A stretch of DNA of 64,000 nucleotides from Cymodocea nodosa (lineage: Eukaryota; Streptophyta; Magnoliopsida; Alismatales; Cymodoceaceae): NCBI GenBank assembly GCA_036874045.1, contig CM072341.1:17000501-17064500 (forward strand), written 5' to 3'. The translations under genes and the position numbers were made by a program. The notes under the pieces are model-generated. The model was not told the origin of the DNA and did not search any database. It was given only the letters and a program-made list of their open reading frames with translations. Shown in pieces: positions 1-10,800 of the stretch (position 1 is the first letter of the stretch; each line of letters begins with the position of its first letter).

Positions 1-1854
1 TTGTGAAAGGGTTAGCATCATGAATGACCTAACCAATTATTTTTGGGTTTGGGCCATCATTTCAGACCCCAATTCAACTCATTTGGCCTGATGCATTTGG
101 CCCAAAGTACTACAAGTTGGGTGGGGTTGAGCTTCTAACCTGAGTTACCAATCTATCACCCCTTAAGACTTATAAGTTTTATTTTTTATATGATTTATGA
201 AGATTTTAGAGGCAATGATATCAACTTGATTTAAAGAAGTAATGAATCTTACTTATCTAACAAAGGTACCTTGTCAATGAATAAATAATTGGGAAAATAT
301 TTGGTAGTCAATGGCGACCTACTAATTTGCCCTAACATATTTTCTCTTAATGGGTCAAATTGAGTGATGGAACAAAGCATAGAAAAATAGGCCATGACCC
401 AATCCATCACCAGTTATAGAAGAAACATGCCAAATCATAAATTGGCCTCCATACTGACCTAACTTGACCCATTGACATCCCTAGCTTGGAATGGTACCTG
501 ACTTGCCTAACTAGACATGGGAAGTGTTATAATTGGCACAACACAAGTTGCCTCCCAATTCTTAATGGCTTGATTGAAATCAAGTAAGCAAATCTCCTCC
601 ATCCATATTATCCATCTTCCCAAATCAACATCTAATGAATGGGACAACATCAATAGTAGAGCACATTTATCCGTTCATTCACAACAAAAATTGAAATATA
701 AACACCCCCATCAAAAATTATTCTCCTCTTCAAATAGATTTTTACAAGAAGATAAGTCTTCCCTCTATTTCTTTTCTCCTCCATTTCTCTTAATTCTCAT
801 TATAAATGACCTATACTTATGGGATTGAAATTAAAAGTCAAAAGAAGTACAACAATCACCAAGAACACACCCTGCCCTTGACTCTTTTTGAAAACCAAAT
901 TACCACTCAAATAATCAAGATTTTCTTGATGTAGGTAGTTTGTGAATCCAACATCGCAAACAACGATAATCAATATCTTAATACAAGGACATGAAAGCAT
1001 TATAAATCAAAGAAAAGCCATTTGTGTTCTTGTATTCTTCCATAGTTTTTGATTTTCGATCTATAAAAATTAAAAAATAATTTTCAACTAGCTGTTTTAA
1101 TAAGAGTCAAATATATTTATGCAGGGATAATAAATTCCTTGTCAACTGCAGCTCTCAAAATAGAAAGGCTACACAACTAACCCAAGTAGGATAGGCTAGT
1201 GGTAAGGTGTCCCATTGAAAGGCCCCCAAAGGAGGGATCCAGTGTTTGAACCCTGGGGAATGCAAACAAGCACGGATCCTTTCCTTACAGATGTACCTAT
1301 AGATCTTCTATTATGAGTGAACCATCTTAACTGAATTTCCTCTCCTTTTATCCATGATAGGTGCTACTCCTATCCTATTTCAAATAAAATCATTTCTTAA
1401 CTTATATCCTATACTATTATCACCCACACATCTTTACGATTCGCACTTGTGTTGCACTGATTTCTTATACTCGTCCATATTTAACATTCAAACACTCTGT
1501 ACCATACATATAGCTAGGTAAATAGATGCCATATAAATTTTATAAACAAATTCAGTGGTCCAAATCCCCCTTTCTTATTGTTGCTACTTTCATAGTTCAT
1601 CAAGTGATCGTGGACTGAGATATGGTGTTCTACAATGATTTCCATGCTTCAGATTTTTATTGAAATTTCCTAGTAGAAAAAATAGCTGATATAGTTCCAT
1701 TTTCATCCCATCCTCCCCACTCATACACTTATCCTTTTTTTCGGTAAACATCATACACATTGATAATGATGTATGGGATAATGATGTTGCAAACTACAGA
1801 GCAAGAAAAACTACGAAATCTAGAAGAATAATCGATCGAGCAGCTACAACTCAC
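1..1854. other. TAF4 intron 2 sequence (runs off left edge)
   Basis: AT-rich, no convincing exon on either strand. The first 550 bases contain repeated TTGGGC/GACCC-like strings of the sort seen in degraded plant transposons, and a SINE-like stretch lies near 1.2 kb (listed separately). Because exon 2 of TAF4 ends with a good donor at 1855, this stretch is probably its second intron. Confidence 0.4.
1174..1390 (+). mobile_element. Probable tRNA-derived SINE
   Basis: A stretch starting near 1190 contains an A-box-like TAGGCTAGTGG and, about 45 bases later, a B-box-like GTTTGAACCC, the spacing and order of an RNA polymerase III internal promoter. It does not fold as a proper tRNA and is followed by a non-tRNA body ending near a T/A-rich tail, which is the layout of plant SINEs. 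Element ends and target-site duplications could not be fixed by eye. Confidence 0.45.
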
Positions 1855-2132
1855 CAGCGGCGGAATCAGGAGGTGGTGAGATGTCGGTGTCGTCTCTTAC
1901 AATGTCCCTGTTAAGCGCAGCCGTGAACGCCTCCAACTCCGCCCCGGAATGCATGCTCTCGTCCTAACAAACGAACCACCCCCTTTTCAGGAAACCCTCA
2001 GAAGCAGAAAGAGAGAAAGGAAAACAAAAACCTAGAGAAAAAAACATCCTGAGGGAGATAGAAGAGAAAGCGAAGTTGAGAGGGCAACGAGACCTCGTCG
2101 TCTTCGAGAATCTTCATGATGGAAGGGTCCAT
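1855..2132 (-). CDS. TAF4: TFIID subunit TAF4-like, 5' exons only (partial)
   Basis: TAF4 proteins are histone-fold scaffold subunits of the general transcription factor TFIID in the nucleus. Two coding exons are visible on the minus strand. Exon 1 (2132-2094) encodes 13 residues beginning MDPSIMKILEDDE; exon 2 (1963-1855) continues DESMHSGAELEAF and then TAALNRDI. This N-terminus is characteristic of plant TAF4/TAF4b. Exon 1 ends on a codon boundary before a weak GT donor; exon 2 ends in phase 1 before GTGAGT. No later exon could be found between 1 and 1854, so the rest, including the histone-fold region, should lie beyond the left edge. The start is the first ATG of the conserved N-terminus. 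The family is recognised from about 50 residues only, so the call is good but not certain. Confidence 0.8.
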
Positions 2133-2454
2133 GGTTCCGGCCGAGGAGGAGGTAATCTCCTATGTTCGACGACGATGAATTCGCTGGGATTCCTTGATCT
2201 TCGACTTCCGGTGATGAGATAGGAGATGGATGTGCACCGGGAACCGGGGACGAGGATGAAGCGGGAGTGCAGAAGTGCGAGGGGGGGAAGATGAGGAAGC
2301 ATAGGCCGACGAAGGTGGCTGGTGGGCTGTAAATATGTGGGAAATTTCGGTGTTCGTATGTATGAACTTAAAAGAGGTGCCGCCGGTGGCGTCGCCAGGC
2401 ACCTCTCCCGCGAGTCGGATCGTAGAGAGTTATCGCACATTCGGACTTTAACCG

Positions 2455-2520
2455 AAGAAGTCCGGCCCATGATGGATGTCGAAAGCCCAACATGGGCAAC
2501 CTCGGGCCCAACCATTTCGG
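2455..2520 (-). promoter_or_regulatory. Cluster of site II-like (TGGGCC/GGCCCA) motifs upstream of TAF4
   Basis: Within about 60 bases there are a GGCCCATG, an AGCCCAAC, a CATGGGC and a GGGCCCAAC motif, some 330-390 bases upstream of the TAF4 start codon. TGGGCY (site II) elements bound by TCP factors are typical of promoters of plant housekeeping genes. The assignment to this promoter is inference from position and density; no clear TATA box was seen, which fits this promoter class. Confidence 0.45.
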
Positions 2521-2599
2521 ACTTGCAAAGAAGTGAATTAGGCATCAGGGGAAGTGTACAAATTTAACCTCAAGTTCCGTTTAGCATTTACTATTTTCC

Positions 2600-4440
2600 C
2601 ATTTGAATATTATTACAATAAAACGTTAATATTATTATCATGACTTCTTGCTCTTCATCCGACATTAAGCAATGTTTGGATCTGAATTTAATTCTCCATC
2701 GACAACAACAATAATTTATTCATGGTAGTAGTTTTCATATTTTTCAAAGTATCATTATTTTTTATTCATCAAACTACAACCAAAAAGAAAATGAATTCAG
2801 CCATATCAACAGATTATCTATGTCATTGTGAAATAAAAATAAATCAAATTAATCGAGAAAATGTCGTTATCTGCTGGCTAGTCGGCATTCCTACGCCAAC
2901 GTTTCGTATTTATAAATTGAAATGGTTGTCACAACGTTGTTTTCAATTTTCTTTTATAAGTGAAAAATGTTCCATTCTCTATTAATTCATTTTAACTTTT
3001 GGATTGGTACATGCGGAATTATATTTTTCCGAACAACAGAAAATGAGAAATAAAGTAAACTGCCCAGAATTGTATCTGATCATGGTTCGGTCTAATATCT
3101 CGGCTGGAGCTCTAAAAAGAACGTCTACCTCTTAATTGCACGTTTTTAATTAGTCAATGCTTTAATATTTCAAGGTTTTGAGGCCCGTAATAGTTGTAAA
3201 ATTTATACGCGTGCATACCAGATGACAAAAAATTGCAGATATTGCATTCTTCAACCTGGCTAGCTTACATAGAATGCATGCTTATTGTTATTATAAATTG
3301 TTATATTATATATATATATTGAACAGTAGCGAATTTAGTAGATAATTTATTACGAGATGTCATATACAATATTATATATCTTATAGGACCATATAAATTA
3401 ATGTACACTATAAATTTTTTTAAAAAAAATAGTAATTTTTAAACAAGATCAAGATCATGATCGAACCAACTCAATCCATCTATATATATATTCATAACTG
3501 GTACCGTTCAAGTTTAATTAGAATCATGAATTTAGACAAGATTAAAATTATGTTTAAACTTGACTTGTTTTTAACCGAGCTAAATTTGAATTGAGCTGTT
3601 ATGTAATTGAAAAACAATTAAAATTACCAATCCTGACTGCATATATGTTTTATGATTAAGCATAAAAACTCGCGACACGGGAAAGAAGATGTATAAAAAA
3701 AGAAAGAAGATGGAAAGGGAAAAAAAGTATGTAAAATATTTCATATAATGATATATTGTATATTATTTATTAGCATTTAAATTGTTGGCGGGTAGCTTTA
3801 GGTACCGGCACGTGGCCGGCGGACGAGCGACCCTCGCCTTTCATCTTTGTCGGCTGGTGGCCTTCAAAATAATTTTCCTCTCCTTTCGTCGGTACGCACA
3901 CGTACACGTATTTTTATTACACCGGGGATGCTTGAGATCCTCCCGACGAGAGCGAGACCGTTCGATGGGAGGGAGCGCTAGGAGGGCTGACGTAGTGGAT
4001 CGTCGATCAGCTCAAGTCGAATACGCCAGCAACGAGGAAGGGTGGGCGGAAGGAATTGAAAAAGAGGAGGACATGACGACGGCGACGATGTGTCTTGTTC
4101 AGCTTTTCGCGGCACCGACGGTCCCGGCCTCGGAGAGCAGCCGGTCAAAAGAAAAGAAAGAAATACGACGGAAACATGCGACCAGAATTTAATTGATCTG
4201 TTGCCGCGAAGAAGAGGAGAATCAATTTTATTAATTAACTGTTTCCAGATTTTTGTTTGGTGAAGGAAGGAACTGGGTCGTATATAGTCGGTTGGTTTGT
4301 AGGTCGTACGCAAGAGGCGGTGGTGGTCGAGCTCTCGCCGGGTCCGTTTCGGTCGGAAAGCGACTTCAACAACATCACCCTTTTTTTTCACATATAATAC
4401 ATATATATGTACAGATCTTCATTATTTAATTCCTATGATA
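2600..4440. other. Intergenic between TAF4 and the small gene
   Basis: AT-rich to about 3780, then a GC-richer patch (3790-4190) that keeps open frames on both strands. Codon third positions in that patch show no consistent GC bias, and no known protein is recognised, so it is treated as promoter-proximal or spacer DNA rather than a gene. Confidence 0.4.
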
Positions 4441-4477
4441 ATAATATAATGAACGATGGGTAATCTAACATCGACTA

Positions 4478-4485
4478 TTATAAAT
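4478..4485 (+). promoter_or_regulatory. TATA box candidate for the small two-exon gene
   Basis: The string TTATAAAT lies about 110 bases upstream of the proposed start codon at 4597, a normal distance for a plant gene with a short leader. It also argues that the longer open frame starting at 4456 is not translated from its own first ATG. Confidence 0.45.
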
Positions 4486-4596
4486 GTAGAGCACGGAGGA
4501 CGGAAGAGCGTGCGGTTGCAGCTTAAATTAGATGCACCCCACCCCACCCACCTCCGATCGGCCTCTCTCGTGAGAAGAGTCAGGATCGAATTAGAT

Positions 4597-4832
4597 ATGC
4601 TGTTGATCAAGTGGTGGGATCGAGTGGGCTTGTCCATGAGAAGGCTCTGGATTGGCGTCGGCGAGCGCCTTCGATGCCGGAGAAGAACAGGCACCGGTAC
4701 CAAATTAAGAATCCCACAGATCTCTCTCTCTCTCTCTCTCTTTTTTTTTTTTTGGGAGATCGAACTTGACTTGAAGATTATTAATATGGGTCCGGTGTGA
4801 ATAACTAATTAGCTAGCGTCTGATATACATAC

Positions 4833-4868
<36 letters not shown>

Positions 4869-5091
4869 TGGGATTCATGCACGGTTGAATTGATCTTCAG
4901 GACTGATGAAGCTGAGGAGCGAGGTGAGCGCGTGTGAGTACGAGGACGTGCACGTCATGTGGGAGCTGCTGACGTCCAAGTCCCACCCGTCGACGCCGCA
5001 GCAGACCACCAGGAGGGTGACGCGGCGGAGGAGGAGGAGGAGGAGGCAACCCTGGGACGCCTTGCGGTACTGGCCGCACTTCCGCTTCTGA
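4597..5091 (+). CDS. Small basic plant protein, two exons (unknown function)
   Basis: Proposed joins are exon 1 4597-4696 and exon 2 4901-5091, giving 96 residues. Exon 1 encodes a Trp/Arg-rich start (MLLIKWWDRVGLSMRRLW); exon 2 opens with the acidic block SEVSACEYEDVHVMWELL and ends in a run of arginines and PWDALRYWPHFRF. Nearly every codon of exon 2 ends in G or C, as in GC-biased monocot coding exons, which is the strongest sign that it is real. The acceptor (TTGATCTTCAG) is good and the phase-1 donor before GTACCA is weak. The layout resembles a family of short uncharacterised plant proteins with a CxYEDVxVMWE-type motif, but I cannot name it with certainty. The start may instead be the ATG at 4636. 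The intron holds (TC)n and (TG)n microsatellites. Confidence 0.6.
4719..4753 (+). repeat. (TC)n followed by T tract, intronic microsatellite
   Basis: About eleven TC units run directly into thirteen T residues inside the intron of the small gene; a pyrimidine tract of this length may also affect splicing. Confidence 0.85.
4842..4869 (+). repeat. (TG)n microsatellite preceded by (TA)n
   Basis: About fourteen TG units follow an AT-rich dinucleotide run, ending only about 30 bases before the splice acceptor of the small gene. Confidence 0.85.
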
Positions 5092-5099
5092 TCATCAGT

Positions 5100-6700
5100 C
5101 CTTCCTTCCTTCCTGGCTCGACCGTCTTCCGATGCGCTGCCGTTGTCCGTCGTCGTCCTCGTTGCAGAGCTTGTGTTTGCGTTTATAAAACTAACCTCCA
5201 TTTGATCTTTTTTTGTGTTCGATTTTCATCGGCCACGCATGTATGCCTGTGTTGCAGCTTTGATTGCAATCGAATGAATTCCAAGTCTCCAGTATTGCTC
5301 CACTGGTCCGTAACCGGACCTACCTATTCTTTATTATTTCCCGCTTAATTATTTATTAGCAAATTTATCTAATCCTTCAATTGATACATAAGATGGCGTA
5401 CGCACTGGATTAATTAAACCGTATGTGCATGATGTACGCAATCTTAGTCAACTTAACCTCTCCTTTTTCTACAACGATAGTGGTTTTTCCTGTAAAAACA
5501 TCTACGACACAGCCTTGATCATCTTTAACACCGTTTATGACTGCAGAATTTAATTTGTTTATGTTCTAATCTACGACTTCATCCTTACAACACGATGGAC
5601 GACCGGGGTGTAATTAAATTGAAGCGGATTCGAATCAGTTAGTTAGACATGTATTAAATTCCATTTTTGTTCGATACTTTATTAATATTTTCATAACTTT
5701 TTTAATGTTTATTTCAATCTATATCTAATTATAGAGTCGGTTCAATTTGATTAATATCCAAATACGGAAAAATTCGATCTAAGCGTTTGAATCCAAAATT
5801 CCAAATTTGGACAATATCAAAATCTCAGAAAAACTCAGACTCAAATATATATCGAATACAAATAAATCTGAATTTGAATATGATATTTTATATTTTAATG
5901 TAAAAAGTTTAATTTGAATCAAGAAATCTAAATTAAAATACGATTATTTTATATTAAAATTTATAATAAAAAAAAATTATAATGATAAAATAGTAAATTT
6001 ATAAATAAATTTCTATCGTATTATTGGATATCCGATTATTTTAAGTAAATAAATTTGAATTAGCTAGCTTTTTGATCATATACTTATCCAAATATTTTTC
6101 AGATATGAACTTCAAAATTTTATGTTAATATCAGTTAGTTAGATTTTGATAATTTTATGTTAAACGAATTTGAACCTGAATAACTAATTTCAGATTTTGA
6201 ATACATACCTATTTACAACCTTAATAACTAATTACATCATACCATCGTTACCGCTTCTCACCCTTACCTTTCCATATCTTCTCAAGATGGGTTGAGTAGA
6301 GAAAATGATTGAAAACTAACTTAAATTATAGTGATTAATTTCGGGGATTGGACAATTATTTACATTTTTTTTTGTGGGGAAAAAAGGAAATATTTCGTTG
6401 ATTAGTTGAAATGTCCAAGCATGGTTAGCTGAAATATACTGCTCAGTGGTGACCGAGAGCTAGAATTTGTTGTGACGTGGGCCATATATTATATAAAATA
6501 TAACTATCTCATGATTAATTAAAAAATACGATTGCATGCAAAGATAAATAGAATTAAGCTAGTTCCAATACATCCATATGTATCCAAATCCAACCAACCA
6601 CACACATTGCAAGTATACATCCTCAATGCTCATGACATCAATCTTTATTTACTCTTTTTCTATAGACACATGACACAATTGTAAGCGTACAATTCTACAT
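5100..6700. other. Intergenic, AT-rich
   Basis: Very AT-rich after 5350, with many AATTTGAAT/ATATTTTA strings reminiscent of decayed MITE or LTR material. No gene, RNA gene or clear element boundary was recognised. Confidence 0.4.
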
Positions 6701-6716
6701 TTTAATATTCAGTACA

Positions 6717-7432
6717 AATAATATTACAAAATTATTTCACTATTCAAGGTATTCCTTTTTTCGACAATAAGACATTATGAAAATGGTTGACAAGACTTGT
6801 TTCCACAAGGCCACGAAACAGTAACTCGTCTTCCAGCTTCGAAAACAAACAACATTTTGACGAAGAAATCCATCTTACATCTTGACCTACATACATCAAC
6901 TAAGATCATCGTTTTATATCAACTGTGAAAGGCAAAGTAGCATTCACATATAAAAATAATATTACAAAATTATTCCACTGCTCAAGGTCTGTCTTTATTT
7001 TACATATAAAGACATTATGAAATAATTGAAAAGACTCGTTCGAACCAGCTGTGAAATCGTTACTCGTCTTTCTTTCTTTTTGGCGTATCTCGTATTCGGC
7101 TTTCAACACAAACAACATCTTGACGAAGAAAGGACAAAATCTGTATCGACCATAGTCTACACACAATATCATTGTTTATTCTAACGTGGCAAACAAGATT
7201 TCATTTAATATAATAATATAACAAAATTGTTTCACTGTTCCACATACAAGACACCATGAAATGATTGAAAAGACTTGTAGTTAGGACAAGCTATGAAATA
7301 GTAACTCGACTTTCTTTCTTTTTTTGACGGATCTTATCTTCCCTTTCGCTTTCATGCTTTGAAAGCAAACAACATTTCAACGAATAAAGGACAAAATCTG
7401 TATCGATCATAATTTACATACCACCATCATAG
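6717..7432 (+). repeat. Three diverged tandem copies of a roughly 240-bp unit
   Basis: Copies begin at about 6717, 6955 and 7212 with AATAATATTACAAAATTATT-like strings (TAACAA in the third). Each continues through a GACATTATGAAA-type segment, a GTAACTCG segment and a CAACATTTTGACGAA-type segment. Copies 2 and 3 also share a tail around ACAAAATCTGTATCGA. The spacing is 238 and then 257 bases. The block sits just beyond the 3' end of the GPT gene and is unrelated to any of its exons. Confidence 0.75.
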
Positions 7433-7810
7433 AAGAATCGGTTGTTTTTTTATCCAAGGGAAAAACTTCCTTTCGACTCACTAATGCGACTTACCAAAAG
7501 TCTTTTACAGAACATGGTGACCAAGATAGTAAAAAGAGCATGATTACATTGTTGCAAATTGGCGCAAAAAACTGCAGAGTCATCGATCTCTTATTTCAAA
7601 AAAAATGTCCATTGTCTCGTCAAGAATAACAGGTCCTGTCCTCAACCTTCCAGGAGATGTTACACGTATTGTCCTTGGCAGCATTGCTGAGAACTCAAGA
7701 GGATATTACATGCAAATTTATAAATACCTACAACAGTGCTAAATCCGAGGCTACTGAAAACCTATACCCTGAATCTGGAAGTGCCGTCCTTTTCAAAATG
7801 CTTCTTGTCC

Positions 7811-10800
7811 TTAAGCCTTAGTCTGTACAACAATCACAACATCCATGTGAAAAATTAATAATATCCGGCAGTAAGAAGCAGGAGGAACTTTGTAATACTG
7901 CAAATCCATTCCTATGATTAAATGTTTATGCCAACATGTTGCCGTTGCCGTGCTGAGTTCAATGCAAATGACCAACGGTACAGAGCTTGTGGAGAAAACT
8001 GATGTAACAACACAACTGGAGGAATCTAATCTGCAGAGCCTTATCTCAATGTATGTTTGTAGTCAACTTTTGGAAATCTTCTCCATTTTTAAACAAAAAT
8101 TATTTCAATCGTTAGCTTCACATGGAAACATTTATCCCGATGTTGAAAAAATAATCATTCAATAAATCAAATATATTATGGGTTGCACGTTCTTTAAATG
8201 AATTGGATCGGATGAAAGATACTGGAGATTTTGCGTATTGACTATGATAGCAGTATAAACAGTAATAACTAATATACTATTTCCTTGGTAAATATATACG
8301 TGCAACAAGTCCACTCTAATGATTTTGCATGTTCCATGTTGACCCTTTCGTTTCATATTTTCTTCAAAAAAAAATATAAAAAAATCCTCTTTGAAACTTT
8401 AAGTGCATTTTATTATCAGTTTGCCTAAAAACTATAAACACGGAATGTTTCTTTTGAAATTACTTTTCTTTTGCATAATGCATAGTCTGTTATTTTGTGC
8501 AGTTGGACAGGATATTGTTTCGTAGTCCCATGGGGGTTCATATCATAACATTGAATTTCATATTCTGGAAAGATTATAGCTAATCCTTTGTGTAATTAGT
8601 ATTTATCTGGACATGAAAAAGCTTTCATACATAGAGAATTGCTAGAAAACACGGTGTACCAATATTAATTGACCAGCACGAAGCCAACACACAGATCCCA
8701 AACAAATTTGAGTATTTCTATAAGGGGAACCTTAATAAAAAGCCAATTATTGGAAACTGTATGATCACCATGAATCCTCGAGGAACTTTAATAATAGATT
8801 AGACTTCCCTTTCCTATATATTTGAGACATATTTACTATTTCAGAAGACATTTGTCCCTCATTGCTTTGAAGGAAAGAACACCTACTATTATTGCATTAT
8901 TAAAGCAAGATAGGAAGTTAAGAGCATACCTGTGAATAGAGGAAAGTTCCAATAATTGCAATGGCAGCTCCCATGGCATTGATAGGCTGTACAGGTGTGC
9001 TGAATATGATAATGGAAGAGACAATAACTGATATCCTCTTCATGGTGTTACCAATGCTGAATGTTAATGGTGAAATTTGATCCAAAGACATGTAGGACAC
9101 TTGATTGTAAAGGTGGTAGAACACACTCTGGGCAGCTACCCACCTACCACATTACCACAATCATGTAAATTATTGTCTCCATGATATACTAAATAACTAA
9201 TAAGGTGATATCATTGCCTGAATAAAACCCTAACGTAAAGAACACCACACCATTTAAGAGTCAAGGAAAAAACAGTGGTAATAGAGGTACCATCAGTGAT
9301 CTTATAGTTATAATCACTATAGAAGAGAAGAAACATGTCGAACAAAAGGTACAAAATATTTGTTTGGTTGACATGACAATTAACCGAAAATGAACCATAA
9401 TTATGGGTTCATTTTAGTGTCAACCTCCAATTCAGCATTAAACATGTATAAAAAAGTATTTGTTCGGTTGACATGATAATTAAACAAAAAAGAAACCATA
9501 ATTATGGGTTCATTTTAGTGTCAACTTGTAATGCAGAAGTAAATTTCCGATGGAGTTTTATAAACTTGGAATAGCAGCTTAACCAAATCAATTGTGAGCA
9601 AAAAGAGAAGAAGGAGTCAGTATGGTTTACCAGACAAAATGAGGACCAATTTCAGCAACTGCATTCTGCCAACCAGCAGCCCAAGCATTAGGACCCTCAA
9701 CGGCGATAGCAAATGGCGTGAGAATCAGCAGAGACAGCATAGACAGACAAGCATAATAGTTCATTCCACTAACAGACTTTCCTGTCATTCCTCTCTTCGA
9801 GAAAATGTTTCTAAATACAAATGCGACATTTGAAATCATGGCTCCCATAAATCCTAGTCATGAAGAAATAAAAGCAAATCATTACTCTCCTCAATATAAA
9901 AGCAACAGATGGCAAGCCTATGGGCCTTATTCAAGCACTTTATAAATTTGGAGTTGAAGGCAGATTGTTGATGTAACATTAAAGTCTGTTTATATATTTG
10001 AAATTGAATCTAATGAAATTAAGATTTCAGTTGGAAATTAAATTTAACAAAATTGGACAGAAATAAAATTTAAAATTCAAGTATTTGTGCATGTTCAAAA
10101 ATTAGATAGAAATTAAAATTCAGTTATTTGAGAATGTACAAAAAAAATGATAGAATTAGAATTTTATGTTTGTGTATGATAATAATGTAATATAATTATC
10201 ATTAATTAATTAAATTAGCTAATGATAATGTAATTAATTAACACATTTATTATATTAATTAATTATTTAGCATGCCATATAATGATATCATTAAACGTTT
10301 ATGCGTTATTAATATACATTTAATAACAAATTTTAAATATTTATTTGAAAGAGGGGTAGAAATAAAATTCTCACTTAGGAGGATGAGACAAGAATTGTAA
10401 TTTTGTGTAAACAAACACTTTGACATTCAGGACTTGATGGAATTTAAATTTATTTTCGTCCAATTTTAGATACACAAACTCTATCTTAGTGTCTATTCAT
10501 AACCTGAATGGTCCCTCTCTAACGAGGAATTGAGAAGATAAAAACTTCTATGAAGACAATGAAACATTTCTATAACACCTGGAATAAGAATTAATTTTTA
10601 AAAAAGTAGATGGCAAGGGACCAACCCATACTAGAAAATGAGTTCAATAACCTCTATGCATTATTTAACTATTAGAGTAATCTTATATGTATATAAATAT
10701 AAGGGTGTAGATGTAAATGTTTTATGCATGTATTTCTTGTAACTTTTTGTGACGTGTAATACAACTTATTTTTTCACTCAACTTGGAATCAAAGTCTCCC

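Noticed and set aside
1190..1260. Possible tRNA gene
   Set aside because: A and B boxes are present but the arms do not pair into a cloverleaf; better explained as a SINE.
3782..4391. Overlapping plus and minus frames of about 136 codons
   Set aside because: No family, no steady third-position bias on either strand, no splice support; probably GC-rich spacer.
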